In this document: piece after piece, positions 23,160-30,528 of the stretch
How positions within the stretch are numbered: the first letter of the stretch is position 1
Layout: every line of letters begins with the position of its first letter
Assembly (NCBI GenBank): GCA_020025295.1
Contig: JAHHSJ010000015.1
Coordinates: 1-36,878, forward strand
Origin: Oscillospiraceae bacterium
Lineage (GTDB): Bacteria; Bacillota; Clostridia; Oscillospirales; Oscillospiraceae
Reading direction: 5' to 3'
Length of the DNA stretch: 36,878 nt
The notes under the pieces: model-generated
The model's database searches: none
What the model saw: the letters and a program-made list of their open reading frames with translations, nothing else
What the model was told of the DNA's origin: nothing
Program-made: the position numbers and the translations under genes

Positions 23160-24206
23160 TTACTTATTGAAGATGGCAAAGATGTCATCGAAGGGGTCCT
23201 TGGCAGGCTCGGCCTTCTTCTCCTCTTCAGGAGCAGCCTCTTCCTCCTCGCCCTGATCGAAGCCGGTGGCGATGACGGTCACGCGGATCTCATCCTCCAT
23301 GTCGGGATCGAAAGCAGCACCGAAGATGATGTTGGCGTCGGGGTTGGCAGCAGCCTGAACCAGACCGGCAGCAACTTCGACTTCTTCCAGACCGATGTCC
23401 ATGGAACCGGTGACATTGACCAGAACGCCATGAGCGCCCTCGATGCTGGTCTCCAGCAGGGGAGAGGAAATAGCCAGACGAGCAGCTTCCTCGGCCTTGT
23501 TCTTGCCGGCAGCACGGCCAACACCCATGTGAGCCAGACCGGCGTCCTTCATGATGGAGGTCACGTCGGCGAAGTCCAGGTTGATGAAGCCGGTGTTCTT
23601 AATCAGCTCGGAGATGGACTCCACAGCCTGCTTCAGAACCTCGTCAGCAATCTGGAAGGCGTTTGCAAAGGTGATCTTCTGATCGGTGGCCAGCTTCAGA
23701 CGGTCGTTGGGGATGATGACCAGAGAGTCCACCTTACCGCGCAGCTCCTCGATGCCGGCCTCAGCCTGACGCATACGGCGAGCGCCCTCAAAGCCGAAGG
23801 GCTTGGTGACCACGCCCACGGTGAGGATGCCCATTTCACGGGCAACATCAGCCACGATGGGGCTGCCGCCGGTACCGGTGCCGCCGCCCATGCCGCAGGT
23901 AACGAACACCATGTCGGTGTCCTCCAGTGCCTTGGCAATGCTGCTGCGGTTCTCCTCAGCGGACTTGCGGCCCACCTCGGGGTTTGCACCAGCACCCTGA
24001 CCATGAGTCAGCTTCTCACCGATCTGAATCTTATAAGTTGCAGCACTCTTTGCAAGAGCCTGCTTGTCGGTGTTCACAGCGATAAAGTCAACACCAGTGG
24101 TACCGCTCTGCACCATACGATTGACGACATTGTTGCCGGCGCCGCCAACACCAATTACTTTCAGACTGACAACGGTATCCGCCATCGGCTCTACTCCAAA
24201 GGCCAT
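23160..24206 (-). CDS. ftsZ: Cell division GTPase FtsZ
   Basis: A 348-residue tubulin homologue that forms the division ring. The GTP-binding signature GGGTGTGGSP is intact, preceded by VIGVGGAGNN; the T7 loop NLDFADVTSIM with catalytic Asp is present. After the globular core comes a short acidic Glu/Ala/Lys linker and the conserved C-terminal peptide DPFDDIFAIFNK that binds FtsA/SepF-type anchors. I start at ATG 24206 (MAFGVEP) because AGGAGG ends only one base before the ATG at 24212 but 7 bases before 24206. It has its own promoter (24268-24296) and terminator. Confidence 0.96.
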   Translation of the reverse strand: MAFGVEPMADTVVSLKVIGVGGAGNNVVNRMVQSGTTGVDFIAVNTDKQALAKSAATYKIQIGEKLTHGQGAGANPEVGRKSAEENRSSIAKALEDTDMVFVTCGMGGGTGTGGSPIVADVAREMGILTVGVVTKPFGFEGARRMRQAEAGIEELRGKVDSLVIIPNDRLKLATDQKITFANAFQIADEVLKQAVESISELIKNTGFINLDFADVTSIMKDAGLAHMGVGRAAGKNKAEEAARLAISSPLLETSIEGAHGVLVNVTGSMDIGLEEVEVAAGLVQAAANPDANIIFGAAFDPDMEDEIRVTVIATGFDQGEEEEAAPEEEKKAEPAKDPFDDIFAIFNK

Positions 24207-24267
24207 AACCATTCCTCCTATATATCATATCATTTGAGTATTGTAATAGTCATAGTATCACCATGTA

Positions 24268-24296
24268 ATTCTACCCTGTAATTGATAGAAGGTCAA
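24268..24296 (-). promoter_or_regulatory. Promoter of ftsZ
   Basis: On the - strand TTGACC (complement of 24291-24296), a 17-base spacer, TAGAAT (complement of 24268-24273). It lies between ftsQ and ftsZ, so ftsZ can be expressed independently of the dcw operon. Confidence 0.83.
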
Positions 24297-24334
24297 GAGG
24301 TTTTCCCTATGAAAATCTTGTTTTAATATAAATT

Positions 24335-25120
24335 TTATTCCTCGTTCCGTATCAAATGGGGCAAACCGTCATCCATTGTGATATCCAATGTACCGGTATC
24401 CTCTGCATCCCACTTGGCAAGCACATAATCTTCCATCACCGTGGACAGCACCCGCATCTGATAATCGAAGTCCGACGCCAGCTTCAAGCGGACCTCCAGC
24501 CGGTCGGCGTACCACAGCTTCAGCACGCTGGCGCTGGACAAATCAATTCGTTGGCCCTGCTCCAGCAGTCCACGCTGATCCATGGCGGTCAGCAGTTCTT
24601 CCATGGACTGCTTCTGGATGCGCTGGCTTTCGTCCACCTGCATCATCTCGCCCAGCTTGGGCTCGACCAGAGAAAGTCCCACAATCTGCATCATACTGTT
24701 GGGGTCCGCATTTTCCTCCAGCAGCTTGCCTTTGGTGCTGACCAGCCACCAAGTGCCGGTGTTTTTGTCCTCCAGCACAGCCGCAGGCACGCACTCCAAC
24801 ACCTCAATGTGGATCGTAGAGGGCAGCTTGCGCCGCATCCGCACCTGATCCACATAAATGAGCTGTGTGCCGATCTGATCCTGAATCTCAAACTTGTTCA
24901 GCAGGAACATATTGTCCCCCTGCTCAATTCCGCTGGCAGATACGATTTCTTCCTGCGTGTAGCGGGAAAGGCCTTCCACCTCTACCTCATTCACACGGAA
25001 AAAGACAATGCTGCCCGCCACCACGGCGATTAGGATCACCAGCACCGAAAGCACCCCGTACAGTCTGGTAAACCGGACCCGTGGTCGCTTGCGGTAGTGT
25101 TTTCTTTGATGCTGCGCCAT
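24335..25120 (-). CDS. ftsQ: Cell division protein FtsQ/DivIB
   Basis: A 261-residue bitopic membrane protein of the FtsQ/DivIB family. A basic cytoplasmic tail (MAQHQRKHYRKRPRVRF) is followed by one transmembrane helix (about 20-41) and a POTRA domain starting VNEVEVEGLSRYTQEEIV, then the FtsQ beta domain with IEVLECVPAAVLE. It works with FtsL and DivIC to activate septal wall synthesis. The start at 25120 follows AAAGGAG; this overlaps the murA 3' end, giving a 14-base overlap and translational coupling. Confidence 0.9.
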   Translation of the reverse strand: MAQHQRKHYRKRPRVRFTRLYGVLSVLVILIAVVAGSIVFFRVNEVEVEGLSRYTQEEIVSASGIEQGDNMFLLNKFEIQDQIGTQLIYVDQVRMRRKLPSTIHIEVLECVPAAVLEDKNTGTWWLVSTKGKLLEENADPNSMMQIVGLSLVEPKLGEMMQVDESQRIQKQSMEELLTAMDQRGLLEQGQRIDLSSASVLKLWYADRLEVRLKLASDFDYQMRVLSTVMEDYVLAKWDAEDTGTLDITMDDGLPHLIRNEE

Positions 25121-25133
25121 AGCTCTTTCTCCT

Positions 25134-26396
25134 TTACGCATTCACTTCCCGGATCTCCGCTCCCAGAGCAGACAGATCCTCTACCAGGCTGGCATAGCCT
25201 CGGCGGATATGATTCAACCCCGTCACGGTGGTGATTCCTTCTGCACCCAGCGCCGCCACGCACAGTGCGCCGCCGCCCCGGAGATCGTGGGCCTGCACCG
25301 GCGCTCCACGCAGCCGCTCCACACCCGTCACCACCGCTACCCGGCCTTCCGCCCGGATATTTGCCCCCATGCGGCACAATTCATCCACATGGCGGTACCG
25401 ATTCTCAAACATTGTTTCCACAAACACCGTGGTTCCCTGACTTCGGCACAGTGCCGCCATCAGCACCGGCTGGGCGTCGGTGGGAAAGCCGGGATAAGGT
25501 GCCGTGCGGATACATCCTACACCACACAGCGGCTTTTGTACACACCGAATGTGCACGGACTGGGGCCGACAGCGGATTTCCGCTCCGCCCTGCCGCAGCA
25601 GGGCAAGAACCGAAGAAAACTGGCTGGGGTCTGCCCCGGTCAGCTCCGCTTCGCCGCCGGCGGCGGCAACCGCCGACAAATAGGTAGCGGCCACGATCCG
25701 GTCGCCCATGACACGGTATTCCGCATCGTGCAGAGGGGTTTTCCCCTCCACGATCACCGTAGAACTGCCCTCGCCCCGGACTTGAGCGCCCATGCTCCGG
25801 AGGAACCGGGCCAAATCGACGATTTCCGGCTCTCGGGCGGCGTTTCGGATGACTGTGCAGCCAAAGGCTCCTACCGCCGCCAGCATGGCGTTCTCCGTCG
25901 CCCCCACACTGGGCAGGCTCAGGTCGATTTCCGCCCCGGTCAGCCGGTCGCCCCGGGTACAGAGCAGCCGTCCGCCCTGCTGCTCCACCTCCGCTCCCAG
26001 CCGCTCCAGCGCGGCAAGGTGCAGGTCGATGGGGCGGGGGCCTAACTCACAGCCGCCGGGCATACTCACATCCGCCTGCCCGGTACGGGCCAGAATCGCC
26101 CCTAGAAAGATGACAGAAGAGCGCATTTCCCGCATCAAATGGTCGGGAATGTCCCAACGGGTGACAGAGGCTGCATCCACTGTCACCCGATCCTCTTCCC
26201 GTTCTACCCGACAGCCCAGATGGCGCAAAATCGCCAGTGAGGCATCCACATCGCTCAGATTGGGACAGTTATGTAAGACGCTCACCCCGTGGTTCAGCAG
26301 TGTGGCCGCCAGCATGGGCAGGACGCTGTTTTTCGCGCCGTGGATCTCCACCCTGCCCGACAGGGGCGTTCCGCCCCGGATTTCATAATGATCCAT
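25134..26396 (-). CDS. murA: UDP-N-acetylglucosamine 1-carboxyvinyltransferase
   Basis: A 420-residue MurA, first committed enzyme of peptidoglycan precursor synthesis (enolpyruvyl transfer from PEP to UDP-GlcNAc). Conserved features: GAKNSVLP near the start, RSSVIFLGA, the active-site Cys116 in MPGGCELGPRPIDLH (the fosfomycin target), PYPGFPTDAQPV with the general-base Asp, ENRYRHVDEL, and DLRGGGALCVAALGA. AGGGAGGAAA precedes the ATG. The position between murG and ftsQ is usual in Clostridia. Confidence 0.96.
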   Translation of the reverse strand: MDHYEIRGGTPLSGRVEIHGAKNSVLPMLAATLLNHGVSVLHNCPNLSDVDASLAILRHLGCRVEREEDRVTVDAASVTRWDIPDHLMREMRSSVIFLGAILARTGQADVSMPGGCELGPRPIDLHLAALERLGAEVEQQGGRLLCTRGDRLTGAEIDLSLPSVGATENAMLAAVGAFGCTVIRNAAREPEIVDLARFLRSMGAQVRGEGSSTVIVEGKTPLHDAEYRVMGDRIVAATYLSAVAAAGGEAELTGADPSQFSSVLALLRQGGAEIRCRPQSVHIRCVQKPLCGVGCIRTAPYPGFPTDAQPVLMAALCRSQGTTVFVETMFENRYRHVDELCRMGANIRAEGRVAVVTGVERLRGAPVQAHDLRGGGALCVAALGAEGITTVTGLNHIRRGYASLVEDLSALGAEIREVNA

Positions 26397-26457
26397 TGCC
26401 TTTCCTCCCTCTGATCGGATTTTGCTTCATCCTATGAGGGGTGGGAAACAGCTGTGA

Positions 26458-27579
26458 TTACTTCATCAGATTCCGCAGCACCGTGTAGATGCGCTCATTG
26501 GCATTCTCAATGCACATTTCGCCCAAAGCCCGGCGCATATTCTCCAGACGCTTGGGGTCGGAGAGCAGCTCCATCACCGTATCGTAGAGCTGATTTCCGT
26601 TGAGCTGGTCCTCCAGCATCAGCACCGCAGCGCCCTTGTCGGACAGCACCCGGGCGTTCTTCTCCTGATGGTTGGCGGTCACATTGGGGGAGGGCACCAG
26701 AATGGAAGGATGGACGGTGGCAGTCAGCTCGGAAATGGTGGATGCGCCGGCACGGCTCAGCACCACATCCGCAGCGCCCATCACCACGGGCATATCGTAG
26801 ATGTACTCCCGGATATCCACATTGGGATAGTCCTTCAGGTTGATGCCCTTCTGGGCGATGGCCTCCATCACCCGGTCATAGTAGCGCTTGCCCACACCGT
26901 AGATGTGGTGGAAGGGGGTTCCCTCCTCGCACTCACGGACCACGAAGTCCACCATCTGGCGGTTCATCACCAGAGCGCCCAGAGAGCCCCAGCTGGTGAC
27001 CACCACCGGGCGGTCATCGGTATATCCCAGCTTCTGACGGGCTTCCTCCTTGGTCAGCGCAAAGAACTCGCCACGCACCGGAGTTCCGGTGACCTCCACC
27101 CGCTCCGGGTGGGGGTAGTGCTTGCGGCTCTCTTCAAAGCCCACCATCACTTTATCCACATACTTGGCAAGCATTTTGGTGGTCAGACCCGGCTCGGCAT
27201 TGCTCTCATGCACGGCAGTGGGAATGCCACGGCGTGCTGCTTCCCGCACCACCGGGTAGGAGGCATAGCCGCCGGTACCCACCACCAGATCGGGCTTGAA
27301 ATCATCCAGAATCTTCGCCGCCTGCTGCCGGGAACGGCTCAGGTTGCGAAGCGTGTTGACATTATGCTTGAGGGATGCCACAGACAGAGAACGGTAAAAG
27401 CTGGTGATGGTGACGGTTTTCACCTCGTAGCCCGCTCTGGGCACCAGCTCCACCTCCATGCCTCCGTCGGCACCCACAAAGAGGATCTCCGCCTGATGGC
27501 GATCCCGGAACATTCCCGCCAAAGCCAATGCGGGATTGATATGTCCTGCGGTACCGCCGCAGGTAAACAGCACTTTCAT
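26458..27579 (-). CDS. murG: UDP-GlcNAc:lipid I N-acetylglucosaminyltransferase MurG
   Basis: A 373-residue GT28 enzyme at the inner face of the membrane that adds GlcNAc to lipid I to make lipid II. Motifs: FTCGGTAGHINPALA at the N-terminus, VVGTGGYASYPVV, HESNAEPGLTTK, TSWGSLGALVMN, and the UDP-sugar site SRAGASTISELTA. I start at ATG 27579, 10 bases after GGGAGG; a longer frame into ftsW is not supported. It lies 29 bases after ftsW. Confidence 0.95.
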   Translation of the reverse strand: MKVLFTCGGTAGHINPALALAGMFRDRHQAEILFVGADGGMEVELVPRAGYEVKTVTITSFYRSLSVASLKHNVNTLRNLSRSRQQAAKILDDFKPDLVVGTGGYASYPVVREAARRGIPTAVHESNAEPGLTTKMLAKYVDKVMVGFEESRKHYPHPERVEVTGTPVRGEFFALTKEEARQKLGYTDDRPVVVTSWGSLGALVMNRQMVDFVVRECEEGTPFHHIYGVGKRYYDRVMEAIAQKGINLKDYPNVDIREYIYDMPVVMGAADVVLSRAGASTISELTATVHPSILVPSPNVTANHQEKNARVLSDKGAAVLMLEDQLNGNQLYDTVMELLSDPKRLENMRRALGEMCIENANERIYTVLRNLMK

Positions 27580-27608
27580 GGTCAGAATCCTCCCATTTTT
27601 CTTTTCTT

Positions 27609-28823
27609 TTACTCTTCTTCTGGCGGAGCCGGTATCTGCCTTGATACGGACAATATAATACCCATTTCCGCCAGCTGTATCACCAATGCGGTTCCGCCGA
27701 AGCTGAAAAACGGCAAGGACACGCCGGTACAGGGAATCAGATTGGTCACAACGGCGATGTTCAGGAACACCTGCACCGCCAAAAGGGTGGTAATGCCCAC
27801 GATAATCAGCGCACCGAACCGGTCTCTGGCGTGGAGTGCCAGCCAATAGCCACGGATGACCAGCAAGGCAAAGAGCACCACGATGATGGTGGCTCCGATG
27901 AAGCCCAGCTCCTCGCAGACAATGGCAAAGATGAAGTCGTTCTGCTCCTCAGGCAGGTAGAGGAACTTCTGGCGGCTCTGGCCCAGACCCAAGCCGTCCA
28001 GACCGCCGGAGGCCACGGAGTAGAGGGACTGGACAATCTGAAAGCTCTTGTTGCTGGGGTCCCACCAGGGGTCCTGCCAGGTTTTGATTCGGTCGCCGTT
28101 ATAGCCGACCACCACCAGAATGAACCACACCGCAACGGCCATAAAGCTGATGCCGGCGCCAAACCAGCCCAGCTTGATGCCGGCGGCAAACATGATGGCA
28201 GCTGCGGCGGCAAAGATGAGGATGGTACCGGACAGATGAGGCTCCTTCATCATCAAAACGGCGATGATGCCCAGAACCATAATCAGGGGCAGCAGCTCAT
28301 TCAGGTCAGACCAGTAGTAAAAATTGCGCAGGCCCTCAATGGGCTGCTTGTAGTGGGTTTTGAATTTCTTGGGCTTCGGTCTGCGTTTACAGAGGGTCGC
28401 TGAGAAAAACAGCACCACGCCCAGCTTTGCCACTTCCGAAGGCTGGAACTGGATGCCGATTTTCAGCCAACGGGTGGCGTAATTTCGGGTAATGCCCACG
28501 CCGGGAATCAGCACGGCGATCAGCAGCAGAATAGCCAGCAGCAGAACAAAGGGTGATAATCCGCGCAGCCGCTGATAGTCCATACGGGACACCAAAAGCA
28601 TTCCGATCAGACCCAACACCGCATACATGGCCTGACGCTTAAAGTAGTAGGTCGGGTCGTAATGGGACACCTTTTCCATGGATGCGGCGTAGGAGGATGC
28701 ACTGAGCAGCATCACCAGTCCGATTCCTAACAGCAGCAGAGTCAAGCCCAGAAAGGGCAGGTCAATGGGTCCTCGCGCCAGCTGCTGCTGTCGGGTCAGA
28801 TCTCGTTTTGCCACTTTTGCCAT
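27609..28823 (-). CDS. ftsW: SEDS-family septal glycosyltransferase FtsW
   Basis: A 404-residue polytopic SEDS protein (RodA/FtsW/SpoVE family), the peptidoglycan polymerase that pairs with a class B PBP. About ten helices are visible. Diagnostic segments: ATRWLKIGIQFQPSEVAKL, MMKEPHLSGT with the catalytic-region Asp-position loop, GGLDGLGLGQSRQKFLYLPE, NDFIFAIVCEELGF, and the C-terminal PCTGVSLPFFSFGGTAL. The long cytoplasmic loop (KRRPKPKKFKTHYKQP) is basic. Start ATG 28823 has GGAGGA upstream; the TTG two codons earlier is ignored. FtsW versus SpoVE/RodA cannot be separated by sequence alone, but the dcw location favours FtsW. Confidence 0.93.
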   Translation of the reverse strand: MAKVAKRDLTRQQQLARGPIDLPFLGLTLLLLGIGLVMLLSASSYAASMEKVSHYDPTYYFKRQAMYAVLGLIGMLLVSRMDYQRLRGLSPFVLLLAILLLIAVLIPGVGITRNYATRWLKIGIQFQPSEVAKLGVVLFFSATLCKRRPKPKKFKTHYKQPIEGLRNFYYWSDLNELLPLIMVLGIIAVLMMKEPHLSGTILIFAAAAAIMFAAGIKLGWFGAGISFMAVAVWFILVVVGYNGDRIKTWQDPWWDPSNKSFQIVQSLYSVASGGLDGLGLGQSRQKFLYLPEEQNDFIFAIVCEELGFIGATIIVVLFALLVIRGYWLALHARDRFGALIIVGITTLLAVQVFLNIAVVTNLIPCTGVSLPFFSFGGTALVIQLAEMGIILSVSRQIPAPPEEE

Positions 28824-28870
28824 ATGCAAAATCCTCCTTTCCTGCGTCTATCGCAGAAAGTTCGTTCAAA

Positions 28871-29860
28871 TCAAAGAGGGAAGCGATCCATCACGCCCCA
28901 GAAGGCCAGCACGCAGCACACCGCCGTGATGCCGGAAAACACACAGAACAGCTTGACTTCACTCCAGCCGCCCATCTCCAGATGATGGTGCAGAGGCGCC
29001 ATACGGAAGATACGCTTGCCGTGAGTCAGCTTGAAATAAGTCACCTGAATGATGTCGCTCATGGTCTCGCAGATGTAGATGATGCCCACCACAATCAGGA
29101 TGAGGGGCAGATCCAGCGCAAAGGCCAGACCGCACACCATACCGCCGAGGAACAGAGAGCCGGTATCGCCCATAAACACCTTGGCCGGATGGAAGTTATA
29201 GATCAGGAAGGCGCACAAGCCGCCGAACACGGCGCTGGACAGCACGCCCACGCCCATGCGGTGCCACATCAGCGCCACCGCCAGATAGAACAGCATCACC
29301 GGCATCGTAACACCGGTCGCCAGACCGTCCACGCCGTCGGTGAGGTTCACGGAGTTGACGCAGCCCACGATGATGAAGGCGGCCAAGGCCATGTAGAGCA
29401 CCCAAGGGATGGTGACGGTCACATCGAAGAAGGGGATGTACAGTGCGTTGGAAATATGATGGGTCGAGCGGAGCAGCACCACAAACACAATGGCTGCTGC
29501 CAGCTGAAGCAGGAACTTCTGAGCGGCGGTCAGTCCCTCATTCTTGTGGAACTTCACCTTGCAGAAGTCATCAATGAAGCCGATGATGCCAAACACCATG
29601 GCAAAGCCAAAGACCACCAGAGCGGAGTAATCTCCGGCGGCAAAATCCTGCCAGCTCATGACCAGAATGGCAGCCAGAATGCCGACAACAAACATAATGC
29701 CGCCCATGGTGGGGGTTCCCTGCTTTGCCATATGCCAGGAGGGCCCGATTTCCTTAATGGTCTGGCCTGCCTTCAGTGCGTGCAGCCACGGGATCAGAAA
29801 ACGGCCCACGATTGCAGTCACGGCAAAGGACAAAATAAAGCTGATGATAACTCGAATCAT
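28871..29860 (-). CDS. mraY: Phospho-N-acetylmuramoyl-pentapeptide transferase MraY
   Basis: A 329-residue integral membrane transferase that makes lipid I from UDP-MurNAc-pentapeptide and undecaprenyl phosphate. The family motifs are all present: GTPTMGGIMF, the double Asp in FIDDFCKV, NLTDGVDGLATG, FMGDTGSLFLGG, and the HHH motif in APLHHHLEMGGWSE. Its ATG overlaps the stop of the preceding Mur-ligase-like gene by 4 bases (ATGA), so translation is coupled. Confidence 0.96.
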   Translation of the reverse strand: MIRVIISFILSFAVTAIVGRFLIPWLHALKAGQTIKEIGPSWHMAKQGTPTMGGIMFVVGILAAILVMSWQDFAAGDYSALVVFGFAMVFGIIGFIDDFCKVKFHKNEGLTAAQKFLLQLAAAIVFVVLLRSTHHISNALYIPFFDVTVTIPWVLYMALAAFIIVGCVNSVNLTDGVDGLATGVTMPVMLFYLAVALMWHRMGVGVLSSAVFGGLCAFLIYNFHPAKVFMGDTGSLFLGGMVCGLAFALDLPLILIVVGIIYICETMSDIIQVTYFKLTHGKRIFRMAPLHHHLEMGGWSEVKLFCVFSGITAVCCVLAFWGVMDRFPL

Positions 29861-30528
29861 ATCTCTCGTATCCTCTCTGTTTTTTCTTCAAAATAGCCCA
29901 CCGTGGCATAAGGCTGCCCCGGAAGAGCAATCATTCCTCCGCTTTCCGGCTGAGAGGCGTGCATGCAAAGCGCACTTTCCTCCACCGGTATCCCGAAGCT
30001 CAGTCCCGCCGCTGCGGCGGCAAGCCCCGGATATAAGCCCCGTCCCTCGGACAGGGGAACACGGATGCGGCAGATGGAATCCTGCGTGACTGCCTCAAAT
30101 TCCGTGTGAAACGGGAGCAGACGCAAATTTTCGGCGGTGAGATCCGCCTCCTTGTGCCGCTCGGAAAAGGTCCAGCAAGGGGTTGCGGCAGGCACCTGAG
30201 CCATCCCGTCGGGATCGTCCAGATTTACCACCGCCCGATGACACTGCCGCAGCAGCTCCTCCGCAGCTTCTCCCCGACTGCAGCTGAGCATGACGACCGT
30301 GTCCGCCGCCAAATCGGCGCTCCACCGGAAGTCCTCCGGCAGAGCCAGCACCACATGGCGGCATTCTTGCTGCGCCAGAGGGCGCAGCATCTCTTCTATC
30401 GTTCCGTCGAAGCGTCCCGTCAGGGCCAGCAGCCCCGTCCGCTCTCTGCCGGACAAAATCTGGCAGATCAGGCAGGCAGTATCCGCTGCGCCCTGTCCGG
30501 ACACCACGCAGAGGCTGAGCTCAGCCAA
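29857..30528 (-). CDS. Degenerate Mur-ligase-like protein (MurE/MurF remnant), probably not an active ligase
   Basis: A 223-residue protein in the slot where murE-murF normally lie. Weak but ordered resemblance to the Mur ligase central domain: CVVSGQGAADTACLICQIL (7-25) lines up with the P-loop strand and helix, but the GTNGKTT loop is replaced; RAVVNLDDPDG (98-108) matches the VVNxDDP strand; ADLTAENLRLLPFHTEFEAV (128-147) and a helix LYPGLAAAAAGLSFGIPVEE (165-184) match the segment before the C-terminal domain. The protein ends soon after GQPYATVGYF, so the C-terminal ligase domain and the MurE N-terminal domain are missing. Start is uncertain (TTG 30528, 8 bases inside the PBP gene; or GTG near 30507). 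Overlaps with both neighbours suggest a maintained gene. A structural role is inference only. Confidence 0.65.
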   Translation of the reverse strand: MAELSLCVVSGQGAADTACLICQILSGRERTGLLALTGRFDGTIEEMLRPLAQQECRHVVLALPEDFRWSADLAADTVVMLSCSRGEAAEELLRQCHRAVVNLDDPDGMAQVPAATPCWTFSERHKEADLTAENLRLLPFHTEFEAVTQDSICRIRVPLSEGRGLYPGLAAAAAGLSFGIPVEESALCMHASQPESGGMIALPGQPYATVGYFEEKTERIREI

